Positions 1 to 6,408 of a stretch of 36,768 nucleotides of DNA are shown piece after piece. A program made the translations under genes and the position numbers. The number at the start of each line of letters is the position of its first letter. Position 1 is the stretch's first letter. This DNA comes from Candidatus Hydrogenedentota bacterium (GTDB lineage Bacteria > Hydrogenedentota > Hydrogenedentia > Hydrogenedentales > SLHB01), in assembly GCA_020847495.1 (NCBI GenBank), contig JADLCA010000579.1:1-36768 (forward strand). The letters run 5' to 3'. The notes beneath the pieces are model-generated. The model was given only the letters and a program-made list of their open reading frames with translations. It searched no databases and had not been told where the DNA came from.

Positions 1-1
1 A

Positions 2-991
2 TGTGATGAGGTATGCGCGCTGTTCGACAGGGCCACCACGATGAGCCAAGCCCGGTACTCGATTGATTTTGGCAACTCCATTACTGATTATCCAATGCAT
101 CTGAGTCAGCTGACGGTGTGCGCAAGGCTTGAAGCGATTCGTGCCGCGGACGCGGTATTGGAAGGACGCCAGGATAGATTCGTGACATATCAGGAAAGCA
201 TCGTCCACATGGCGAATACCCTCTACCACGAGCCGATGTTAGCCTCGCAGACGGTACGGAGTGTGATTCTCGCCATGCAGTTAAGAAGTCTTGCGACGGG
301 ACTGAATCTTGGCTATCTCTATCCGGAGACCCTGGCAGAAGTGGAGAAGTTCTACCAGGAGCCGGACGATTCGGAGGTGATGGTTCGTGCGCTTGCGGGT
401 GATCGCTGCAATTCCTTGGCGGGCCAGCGTGAAGCCGGGATTCCAGACAAACGTTCGCCCGTCGACCGTGTGCTCGAGTACTTCGATCCGCTTGGGCAGT
501 CAGCCCTACGGCGCGCGAAGATCAATACCCAGCGGGGCCAACTCCTGGAGAGTTTCGCCGAGTTGATGCACTTGACCGATAGGACGTACCAGGAGCAAAT
601 TGCCTATATCGCAGACCTGCGAGAGAATGGCACGGGATATGTGAAGTGGGTGGAGCATCCGCGGCACCCGCTCAACTTGCCGATCAAAGGTCTTGAGCAC
701 ATGCCGCTCAATGCTGTTGTCGCGAGAATCGGCCTGCTCATCGTCGCCATCGAGCGGTACCGCTCGGACTGCGAGGAATTGCCCCGGAACTTGCAGCGTC
801 TTGTGCCCGACTACATACCTGAGGTTCCCCTCGACCCCTATGACGGCCAGCCCATGCGTTACGTCGCGCAGGACCAGGACTACATGCTCTACTCGGTCTA
901 CTTCGACAGGGTGGACGACGGTGGCGCCCCGCTGGAGAAGACCGGCGAATCGGAGTTGAAGGGCGACTGGCGAATCTCCATCGTGCAGTAG
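2..991 (+). CDS. Hypothetical protein, 5' end beyond the left edge
   Basis: The reading frame is open from base 2 to a TAG at 989-991, so the gene probably begins outside the window. An internal ATG at 41 is possible but has only a weak AGGG upstream. At least 329 residues are visible. The body is mostly helical by composition and I do not recognise its family. The C-terminal part has a pattern often seen in planctomycete-type hypothetical proteins: a short hydrophobic segment (GLLIVAIERYR) followed by a motif around LVPDYIPEVPLDPYDGQPMR, which resembles the tail of pseudopilin-like or DUF-type membrane-associated proteins. No catalytic motif is visible and no function is assigned. It is followed by a 141-base gap before the sialidase gene. 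Confidence 0.6.
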   Translation, partial: CDEVCALFDRATTMSQARYSIDFGNSITDYPMHLSQLTVCARLEAIRAADAVLEGRQDRFVTYQESIVHMANTLYHEPMLASQTVRSVILAMQLRSLATGLNLGYLYPETLAEVEKFYQEPDDSEVMVRALAGDRCNSLAGQREAGIPDKRSPVDRVLEYFDPLGQSALRRAKINTQRGQLLESFAELMHLTDRTYQEQIAYIADLRENGTGYVKWVEHPRHPLNLPIKGLEHMPLNAVVARIGLLIVAIERYRSDCEELPRNLQRLVPDYIPEVPLDPYDGQPMRYVAQDQDYMLYSVYFDRVDDGGAPLEKTGESELKGDWRISIVQ

Positions 992-1051
992 CCCCACGAC
1001 CTGGGGCTGATATCTCGGACGGATCGGACGGATCGGACCAATCCGACCGAT
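991..1051. repeat. Hairpin plus short CGGA-rich repeat after first gene
   Basis: A 6-bp stem (GCCCCA/TGGGGC, 991-996 and 1002-1007, 5-base loop) begins at the last base of the preceding stop codon. It has no T-run, so termination is only possible. It is followed at 1016-1051 by direct repeats of CGGACGGAT and a partly complementary ATCCGACCGAT. No gene is seen in 992-1132. Confidence 0.4.
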
Positions 1052-1132
1052 TTCTCTCGCAAATCGATTCCGTGCCCCGATTTCGGCTATGGTTTTCCTG
1101 CAGGCAATCATCAAACCTAAAGGGAGACTATC

Positions 1133-2320
1133 GTGAAAAAGCACATTTTTCTGATGCCGCTGGCGTTGCTGGCCTTTGCGGTGGGGCCGGCCTGGGGCGA
1201 GGCCTTCTTCCAGGGCGAGGACATCTTTCCCCAGCAGAACAAGCATTGCCATAGCAGCAGCGTGGTGGAATGTCCGAATGGCGACTTGCTCGCGTGCTGG
1301 TTCTACGGGTCCGGCGAACGCAACGCGAACGATGTCGTCGTGCAGGGGGCGCGCCTGAAGAAGGGCGCGAAGGAGTGGAGTCCGGTCTTTCTCATGGCGG
1401 ATACGCCGGGCGTGCCGGACTGCAACCCGATCCTTTTCATCGATGCGAAGGATCGGCTCTGGCTCTTTTGGATTGCCGTGCGCGCCAACGCGTGGGAGCA
1501 TGCCGTCCTGAAATACCGGCGCGCGGAGAAGTACACGGGCAAGGGCGCGCCGCAGTGGTCCTGGCAGGACGTCATCCTCTTGAAGCCGGGTGACGAGTTC
1601 GTGGAAGCGACCGAGAAGGCCTTCAAGGAACTGAACCCGCCCGAGCATCTCTGGGCGGAGTACGCGCCACAGTATTCGAAAATGATCATCGAGGCCTCGA
1701 AGGACAAGGCGAAACGCGAAGAAGGCTGGATGACCCGCCAGAATCCCGTGGTGCTGCCTTCGGGCCGCATCCTGTTGCCGTTGTACTCCGATGGCTTCAA
1801 CGCATCGATGATGGCGATCTCCGATGACCTCGGCGAGACGTGGCGTCCCAGCCTGCCTATCGTGGGCATGGGTCCCATCCAGCCCGCCGTGGTGCGCAAG
1901 GCGGACGGCACCCTGTGGTCTTACATGCGGGACAGCGGGGGAGAGCCTAAGCGCGCGCTGTGGAGCGAATCCAAGGATGACGGCGTCACGTGGTCGCCCG
2001 CGATCGACACAGAAATTCCGAATCCAGGTTCCAGCCTCGCGGTGCGGGCGCTGGCCGACGGCCGCTGGGTCATGGCTTTCAATGACGCGGACCAGGGCCG
2101 GCACGTGTTGGCGCTGGCCCTGTCAGACGACGAGGGCGCCACGTGGAAGTGGAAGCGCGACCTGGAACGCGTGGAAGCGGGCAAGGGTGGGTTCGCGTAT
2201 CCTTCGCTCGTTCAGGGGCGCAACGGCCGCCTGCACATCAGCTATTCGTATCACGTGGGCGACACGGGCAAGACCATCAAGCACGTCGCGCTTGATCCGG
2301 AGTGGATCAAGGAGCAGTAG
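1133..2320 (+). CDS. Secreted sialidase-family (BNR/Asp-box) protein
   Basis: The 395-residue protein starts at GTG 1133, six bases after an AGGGAG ribosome binding site. Residues 1-22 form a signal peptide (KK, a hydrophobic core, then AWG|EA), so it acts in the periplasm or outside. Three Asp-boxes (S-x-D-x-G-x-x-W) are visible: SDDLGETW near residue 230, SKDDGVTW near 280 and SDDEGATW near 331, as expected for a six-bladed sialidase propeller. Proteins of this planctomycete-type family are annotated as exo-alpha-sialidase or neuraminidase-like, but many have unproven substrates and I cannot confirm the arginine triad. It probably acts on terminal sugars of glycoproteins or polysaccharides. 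It is alone on its strand; the 18-bp tandem hairpins downstream may end the transcript. Confidence 0.85.
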   Translation: MKKHIFLMPLALLAFAVGPAWGEAFFQGEDIFPQQNKHCHSSSVVECPNGDLLACWFYGSGERNANDVVVQGARLKKGAKEWSPVFLMADTPGVPDCNPILFIDAKDRLWLFWIAVRANAWEHAVLKYRRAEKYTGKGAPQWSWQDVILLKPGDEFVEATEKAFKELNPPEHLWAEYAPQYSKMIIEASKDKAKREEGWMTRQNPVVLPSGRILLPLYSDGFNASMMAISDDLGETWRPSLPIVGMGPIQPAVVRKADGTLWSYMRDSGGEPKRALWSESKDDGVTWSPAIDTEIPNPGSSLAVRALADGRWVMAFNDADQGRHVLALALSDDEGATWKWKRDLERVEAGKGGFAYPSLVQGRNGRLHISYSYHVGDTGKTIKHVALDPEWIKEQ

Positions 2321-2362
2321 AGAAGTCGAGAGGACGAGGGACAGACGCCGTGTTTCGCTGCC

Positions 2363-2398
2363 GAGATGGGAATCTCGGCGGAGATGGGAATCTCGGCG
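2363..2398. repeat. Two tandem 18-bp hairpin repeats
   Basis: The unit GAGATGGGAATCTCGGCG occurs exactly twice (2363-2380 and 2381-2398). The first copy, with the preceding CC, forms the 7-bp stem CCGAGAT/ATCTCGG. The repeat lies 42 bases after the sialidase stop. It could act as a transcript-end structure, but no T-run follows. Confidence 0.65.
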
Positions 2399-2507
2399 CG
2401 CAAAGCCTGCGCGAAAGACGGTGTCTGTTCTGAATGAAGGCCGTACGGCGTAATGGGTGTTCGTAGCTTAAACGTGACGTCGAATCATACGGAGCCTTGC
2501 CATCTGT

Positions 2508-2770
2508 GTCCCGGAGGGACGGACGATAGTAGCCCAGGAATTCATTCCTGGGTCAGAGTGCGACAAGAACAGGAGTCCCGTAGGGACGGCAGAGAATAAG
2601 TGTCCTGCCGGGCATTATCTCAGTACCAATCCACGGCCGTGAGCCATATGAAGCGCGGTGCGCATACGCAGACTGGAAGCTCTGCCGTCCCTCCGGGACT
2701 GTTCGAAGGAGAGCGACACCAGTCTCCCAGGAATGAATTCCTGGGCTACTATCTTTCGTCCCTCCGGGAC
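2508..2770. repeat. Inverted pair of REP-like palindromic elements (REPIN-like)
   Basis: Copy A (2508-2593) and copy B (2681-2770) are reverse complements over two blocks. A 45-base block (2508-2552 against 2726-2770) has 2 mismatches. A 19-base block (2575-2593 against 2681-2699) has 1 mismatch. Each copy contains GTCCC-GGGAC mini-palindromes flanking a central palindrome (CCCAGGAAT/ATTCCTGGG). The spacers inside the copies are diverged. This head-to-head arrangement matches REPIN-type elements, which RAYT (IS200-like) transposases are known to mobilise in other bacteria. No RAYT gene is in this window, so the link is inference. Confidence 0.75.
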
Positions 2771-2877
2771 TCTCAGGAGGCGGCTCTGCAGTCAGGTTCT
2801 ATCGGGTAAGCCCGTATGTTGTACGCGATATAGGAAGAAGGGAGGCGCAACCGCGTGTGCGTGCGAGGGACACCGGA

Positions 2878-2913
2878 ACCCCAGCCCTCACCGCGCGCGG
2901 GGAGGGCTGGGGT
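2878..2913. repeat. 12-bp perfect inverted repeat
   Basis: ACCCCAGCCCTC (2878-2889) pairs perfectly with 2902-2913 across a 12-base GC-rich loop that itself contains CCGCGCGCGG. It resembles the next hairpin (2945-2989) in having a G/C-tract apex, which suggests a dispersed palindrome family. Function unknown. Confidence 0.6.
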
Positions 2914-2944
2914 GGGTGTGTCCCATAGTTCCTATACTTCCAAT

Positions 2945-2989
2945 GATTCCCATGACTCCCCCCGCGTGCGGGGGGAGTCATGGGGAATC
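2945..2989 (-). terminator. Long hairpin just after the propeller gene stop
   Basis: The arm beginning GATTCCCATGACTCCCCC pairs with GGGGGAGTCATGGGGAATC, about 18 bp with a single extra G. It ends three bases beyond the stop codon of the reverse-strand gene. The position suits a transcript end, but there is no U-run, so it may instead be a REP-like element. Confidence 0.4.
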
Positions 2990-2992
2990 GCT

Positions 2993-5344
2993 CTATTTGA
3001 TATACCCGTGGTACAAACCCATGTAGTACGGCAGCAGGAAGACCGCGCCATCTGCGAGGCCCTGGCCGTTGCCGCCGTAGTTCAATTCCCACGGGTTCGT
3101 GTTCCAGTGGTTGAAGTGGCGCTCATCGACCGGCAGCACCTTGCCATTCACGCGATGCCCGCGCTTTTCGCGCTCCAGCGCCGAAGCGGGTTCCTGCGGC
3201 TCCAGAACCTGCCGCTTCAGCGGCACAATGTCCAGCCGGTGGCTGTTGCGGTGCCCCCAGTTGAAGCGGTCCAGCGGGAAGCGCCGGAGCGTCTCCGCGG
3301 AATCTTCCAGCCAGCCGTCCCACGGAGTTAGATCATAGGTGCCGTACGCGTTGGTGAACTGCGCCCCCAGCCCGCATGCGGCGTAGGCGAAGTTGAAGAA
3401 AGGATTCAGCTCGGGGAACTCCAGGACCCAAAGCGAATAGAACGAGTAGTTCATCATCTCGCGCAGCTTTTCATCCTGCGTGTACCGAATGAGGTTATAG
3501 AAACTCATGATCGCCATTTCGTCGTCGGACTGGTTGCCCGAGCCGGGCCCGCGCTGGATCTTCGCGACCATGGCGTTGATGTCGTAACCGTGTTTCTCGC
3601 GCAGCTGTTCGATCAGCTTGCCGTACTTGGCGTCCCCCGTCATGTGCTGCGCCACGGTGAGGTACGAAAGCATGCTCAGCGAATTCAGGCCGCGCTCGAT
3701 CATCCACCACGGATTGCGATTCAATTGACTGGGACTGAACACGCTCCAGCGCGTGGGCGTGCCGTCGTGGTCCACGAGCTGGAAGTCGTTCCTCGCAAGG
3801 TGATCGGTGAGGTTGCGCACGATCTCGCGCACGCGCTCCTTTTCTTCGGGCGTTTCCGCCACGAGGTCGTAATACAGCGCGTAGAAGTAGTAGTGGCCGT
3901 CCAACTCGTCCGAACTCGTGTCGGTCTTGTACCAGTACTTGCCGTCCTTCGTCTTGGGCCAGCGCGGGTAGTAGACCTTCCACAGCTTGTCGCCTTCGCG
4001 GTCTTTCTCCATCTTTTCGATGGTGTAATGGTCGTTGGGATTGGCCTCGGTGGTCGGCACGACCGTGCGCGCGACGAACCCCGGCTGCTGCTTTACTTCG
4101 CCGTCAATCGGCGCAATGCTAAGAAAGCGCAGCGCCTCAAACGCCTTCACGGCGCGCTCCTTGGCCTTGGGATCCTTGGTGGCCGCGTAGGCGTAGCATT
4201 CGCCCGCGCCGTACATGCTGGTCCACAGACCGTCATTATCGCTGTCGCCAACGGTCGCCTTGCTCTTGTCGCCGGGCTTTTCGAGGTTGGCCTCCAACAC
4301 ATAGCCATACTCCGTGCGCCGGTTGTATTTGTCGATCTCGTCTTCGTAGAACTTCGCTTTCTCGGCCAGCGTCATGGGCTTGCGCTCAATAACGCCCACG
4401 CCGCCTTCGGTCGCGAACCAGGCATCGCCCTTCGGCGTCACGCACATGGCGCGCACGAAATCATCCGGGAGCCAGCGCCGCCCTTGCCGGTACATCCACT
4501 CCTGCCCGTTGTAGCGGATCGCGCCAATCCGGGTCGCAAACCACATGACGCCCTTCTCGCCCGCGGCCGCCGCGGTGAAATCGTTGTACGGCAGTCCCTC
4601 GGCCCCCGTGTAGAGACGCCAGCCGCCGGGCACCCGCTGGCACACGCCCGTTGGGAAGGCGGCCCACAGGTTACCGTCCGCATCAAAGGCCACACCGCGC
4701 ACGTTGAATGGCGCCCAGCTCCGCGAGCCTTCGGCGGGGGTCAGCGCTTCCCACTTCTTTCCATCCGCGCTGAAGAACAGTCCCGCATCCGCCGCGACCG
4801 CGATCGATCCGTCAGGGCCGACAGCCGCCGTGTTCACGGCGGACCGTTCGCCCAGAAGAGCGTTCAGCTTGCGCACCGGCGTGCATCGCTTGCCCTTCAG
4901 CAGGTACAAACCCGTGCTGGTGCTCAGATACACGCCATCCGCGGCTGGGGTCACCGCGTTGATATACGCATCCGGCAGCTCGGCAATCTTATCGACGCTA
5001 TCCGGCTGCACCCGGTACAGCGCCTCTTCGCAGGCCGCGAGCACGTCCGTCCCATCAGCGGCCAGTGCCCAGATGCGCTCCGCGGGCACGCCGTCCACGG
5101 TCTGCCACGCGCCATCGCGCAGCACGCAAAGACCCGCTTCGGTTCCCGCATAGACGATGCCGGCATTGGTCACGGCCACGCCGGTAGCCTTGTCCGAGGG
5201 CAACCCGTTTGCGGACGTGTATACGGTGCAAATCTCCTGCTCAAAGGTACTCACAGTGATACTGGGTACGTCCGCGGCGAACGCGGACAGCGCTGCGCAG
5301 GCAAGCATTGCCGCGAGCGCGGGCATGGTACGTCGGTTCTGCAC
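2993..5344 (-). CDS. Secreted beta-propeller (Reg_prop-like) plus alpha/alpha-barrel-like protein
   Basis: I place the start at GTG 5344 because a strong GGAGGAG lies 6 bases upstream and the first residues then form a signal peptide (QNRR, a hydrophobic Ala/Leu core, AFA|AD). The product is 783 residues. Residues ~30-320 contain blades of the two-component-regulator propeller type, with NGLPSDKATG...GTEAGL and EGLPYNDFTA...WFATRIGAIR. Residues ~325-783 are rich in aromatic and helical segments (SDDEMAIMSFYNLIRY, WELNYGGNGQG) and look like an alpha/alpha toroid of the kind found in glycan lyases and six-hairpin hydrolases, but I do not recognise the family. No transmembrane segment, kinase or DNA-binding domain follows the propeller, which is unusual for Reg_prop proteins. 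It is exported and probably binds or processes a polymer. Confidence 0.75.
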   Translation of the reverse strand: MQNRRTMPALAAMLACAALSAFAADVPSITVSTFEQEICTVYTSANGLPSDKATGVAVTNAGIVYAGTEAGLCVLRDGAWQTVDGVPAERIWALAADGTDVLAACEEALYRVQPDSVDKIAELPDAYINAVTPAADGVYLSTSTGLYLLKGKRCTPVRKLNALLGERSAVNTAAVGPDGSIAVAADAGLFFSADGKKWEALTPAEGSRSWAPFNVRGVAFDADGNLWAAFPTGVCQRVPGGWRLYTGAEGLPYNDFTAAAAGEKGVMWFATRIGAIRYNGQEWMYRQGRRWLPDDFVRAMCVTPKGDAWFATEGGVGVIERKPMTLAEKAKFYEDEIDKYNRRTEYGYVLEANLEKPGDKSKATVGDSDNDGLWTSMYGAGECYAYAATKDPKAKERAVKAFEALRFLSIAPIDGEVKQQPGFVARTVVPTTEANPNDHYTIEKMEKDREGDKLWKVYYPRWPKTKDGKYWYKTDTSSDELDGHYYFYALYYDLVAETPEEKERVREIVRNLTDHLARNDFQLVDHDGTPTRWSVFSPSQLNRNPWWMIERGLNSLSMLSYLTVAQHMTGDAKYGKLIEQLREKHGYDINAMVAKIQRGPGSGNQSDDEMAIMSFYNLIRYTQDEKLREMMNYSFYSLWVLEFPELNPFFNFAYAACGLGAQFTNAYGTYDLTPWDGWLEDSAETLRRFPLDRFNWGHRNSHRLDIVPLKRQVLEPQEPASALEREKRGHRVNGKVLPVDERHFNHWNTNPWELNYGGNGQGLADGAVFLLPYYMGLYHGYIK

Positions 5345-5434
5345 GAAGTTCTCCTCCAAATTGTCGTGGAATGGTGCCCCCGTCCGGGCAGGCGCCTCCC
5401 CGCTGGCCGATGTTGCCCATTTCGATGATGGTAG

Positions 5435-5455
5435 AAAAAGGCGTAGCCAGCCTTT
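5435..5455 (-). terminator. Intrinsic-terminator-like hairpin after the transglutaminase operon
   Basis: Read on the reverse strand, AAAGGC-(7 bases)-GCCTTT forms a stem (5450-5455 with 5437-5442) and continues into a run of five T (5439-5435). It lies 75 bases after the transglutaminase stop and about 90 bases before the next reverse-strand start, so it could end the four-gene transcript. Confidence 0.4.
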
Positions 5456-5461
5456 ATACCA
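5453..5461 (-). promoter_or_regulatory. Possible extended -10 promoter for the propeller gene
   Basis: The reverse strand reads TGGTATAAA, a good extended -10 (TGn-TATAAA), about 110 bases upstream of the GTG start at 5344. No convincing -35 lies at 16-18 bases. It overlaps the stem of the terminator-like hairpin, so only one of the two readings may be real. Confidence 0.25.
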
Positions 5462-5529
5462 TCTTTCGGGAAGCGGGAGCCACCAATACACCCACAGAAT
5501 ACTGGTTTTGCGGGCCGAGGACCGCGGAT

Positions 5530-6408
5530 TCACGTCTGGCGGGTGATATCGACCGACACACTGAGCGAGTGCTGCCCCCCGCCGAGGACGACTCCGCGGA
5601 TAGGACTCACGTCCTCGTAGTCACGCCCCCACGCCAGCGTGATATGGTCCAGCCCTGCCAACGTATTGTTTGTGGGATCGGTGTCCACCCAACCATGCCC
5701 CGGCACATACACGGAAACCCAGGCATGCGACGCCCAGGCGCCCGTCAAAGGCGCGCCTTCCACGCGCTCTCCCCCGAAGATGTAGCCGCTGACGTAACGC
5801 GCCGCCAATCCCATCGCGCGCAGGCAGCCAATCTCCAGATGCGCGAAGTCCTGGCACACCCCGCGCCGTTGTTGCATGACCTCCTCCAGCGGCGTGGCGA
5901 TGGTCGTCGCTGTGGGGTCGTATTTGAAGTCGCGATGGATGCGCTCCGTCAGGTCCAACACGGCGTCCAGAGCCGGTCTGCCCTTCGGAAAGGAGACCTT
6001 CGCGTAATCGGCCAGTTCCGAGGTGGCCTTGACAAAACGCGAGTCGAACACGAACTGGTACGCGCTCAGGGTATCTTCATCGTACCCCGAACGAAGTACC
6101 TCGGGTACTTCCTCCCACGCGGCTGTTTCCGCGCTGCCAGGGTGCGAAGGCGGTGAGAGCACAACTTCGCTGTCTACCGTAATCGTCAGCCACCGGTGAG
6201 GATCCTGGATTGTGAAGTAGGTGAGTTCGTTGCCGAAGTAGTCACGGCGCATGCGTCCGTGGACCGGTTTCACTGGTTCGACATCGATGCGCGTGGAGAG
6301 CACTCCTTGATATGCGCACGCGCGGGGTGTCAAACGGGCCACGTTGTAGCAAATCGGCACCGGTTCGCTGTAATCATAGCGCGTGGTATGCACGACACGA
6401 TACTTCAC
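5530..6408 (-). CDS. Transglutaminase-like cysteine protease (Bact_transglu_N family)
   Basis: This 292-residue protein starts at GTG 6408, overlapping the upstream stop as GTGA. Residues ~1-85 are the beta-rich N-terminal domain seen in bacterial transglutaminase-like proteins (KYRVVHTTRYDYSEPV). The papain-like core carries the triad: Cys185 in RRGVCQDFAH, His228 in SHAW and Asp244 in DTDPTN. No signal peptide is present, so it is probably cytoplasmic. Families of this kind are known to sit with circularly permuted ATP-grasp and alpha-E domain proteins in predicted peptide-synthesis or peptide-modification operons. There the transglutaminase is thought to cleave or transfer the amide-linked product. 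That the same partnership holds here follows from its direct coupling to the ATP-grasp/alpha-E gene. Confidence 0.92.
   Translation of the reverse strand: MKYRVVHTTRYDYSEPVPICYNVARLTPRACAYQGVLSTRIDVEPVKPVHGRMRRDYFGNELTYFTIQDPHRWLTITVDSEVVLSPPSHPGSAETAAWEEVPEVLRSGYDEDTLSAYQFVFDSRFVKATSELADYAKVSFPKGRPALDAVLDLTERIHRDFKYDPTATTIATPLEEVMQQRRGVCQDFAHLEIGCLRAMGLAARYVSGYIFGGERVEGAPLTGAWASHAWVSVYVPGHGWVDTDPTNNTLAGLDHITLAWGRDYEDVSPIRGVVLGGGQHSLSVSVDITRQT

Larger units (their letters stand above)
2321..2992. other. Non-coding island rich in palindromes
   Basis: There are 672 bases without a credible gene between the sialidase stop and the stop of the convergent propeller gene. In order it holds an 18-bp tandem hairpin repeat, a head-to-head pair of REP-like elements (2508-2770), a 12-bp inverted repeat (2878-2913) and a long hairpin (2945-2989). 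Short open frames inside it are translations of the palindromes and have no coherent composition. No transposase is present. Confidence 0.7.

Noticed and set aside
506-2104. Long reverse-strand open frame (532 codons) across the first gene and the sialidase gene
   Set aside because: It overlaps two genes with signal peptide, RBS and Asp-boxes. Its product is Arg/His/Pro-rich without motifs, as expected for antisense of GC-rich codons.
2508-2770. CRISPR-like repetition
   Set aside because: There are only two inverted copies with internal palindromes and no regular spacers or cas genes. It fits REP-like elements instead.
3590-5428. Forward open frame of 612 codons opposite the propeller gene
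   Set aside because: The product is Arg/His/Val-rich with no domain, while the reverse strand encodes recognisable propeller repeats with an RBS and signal peptide.
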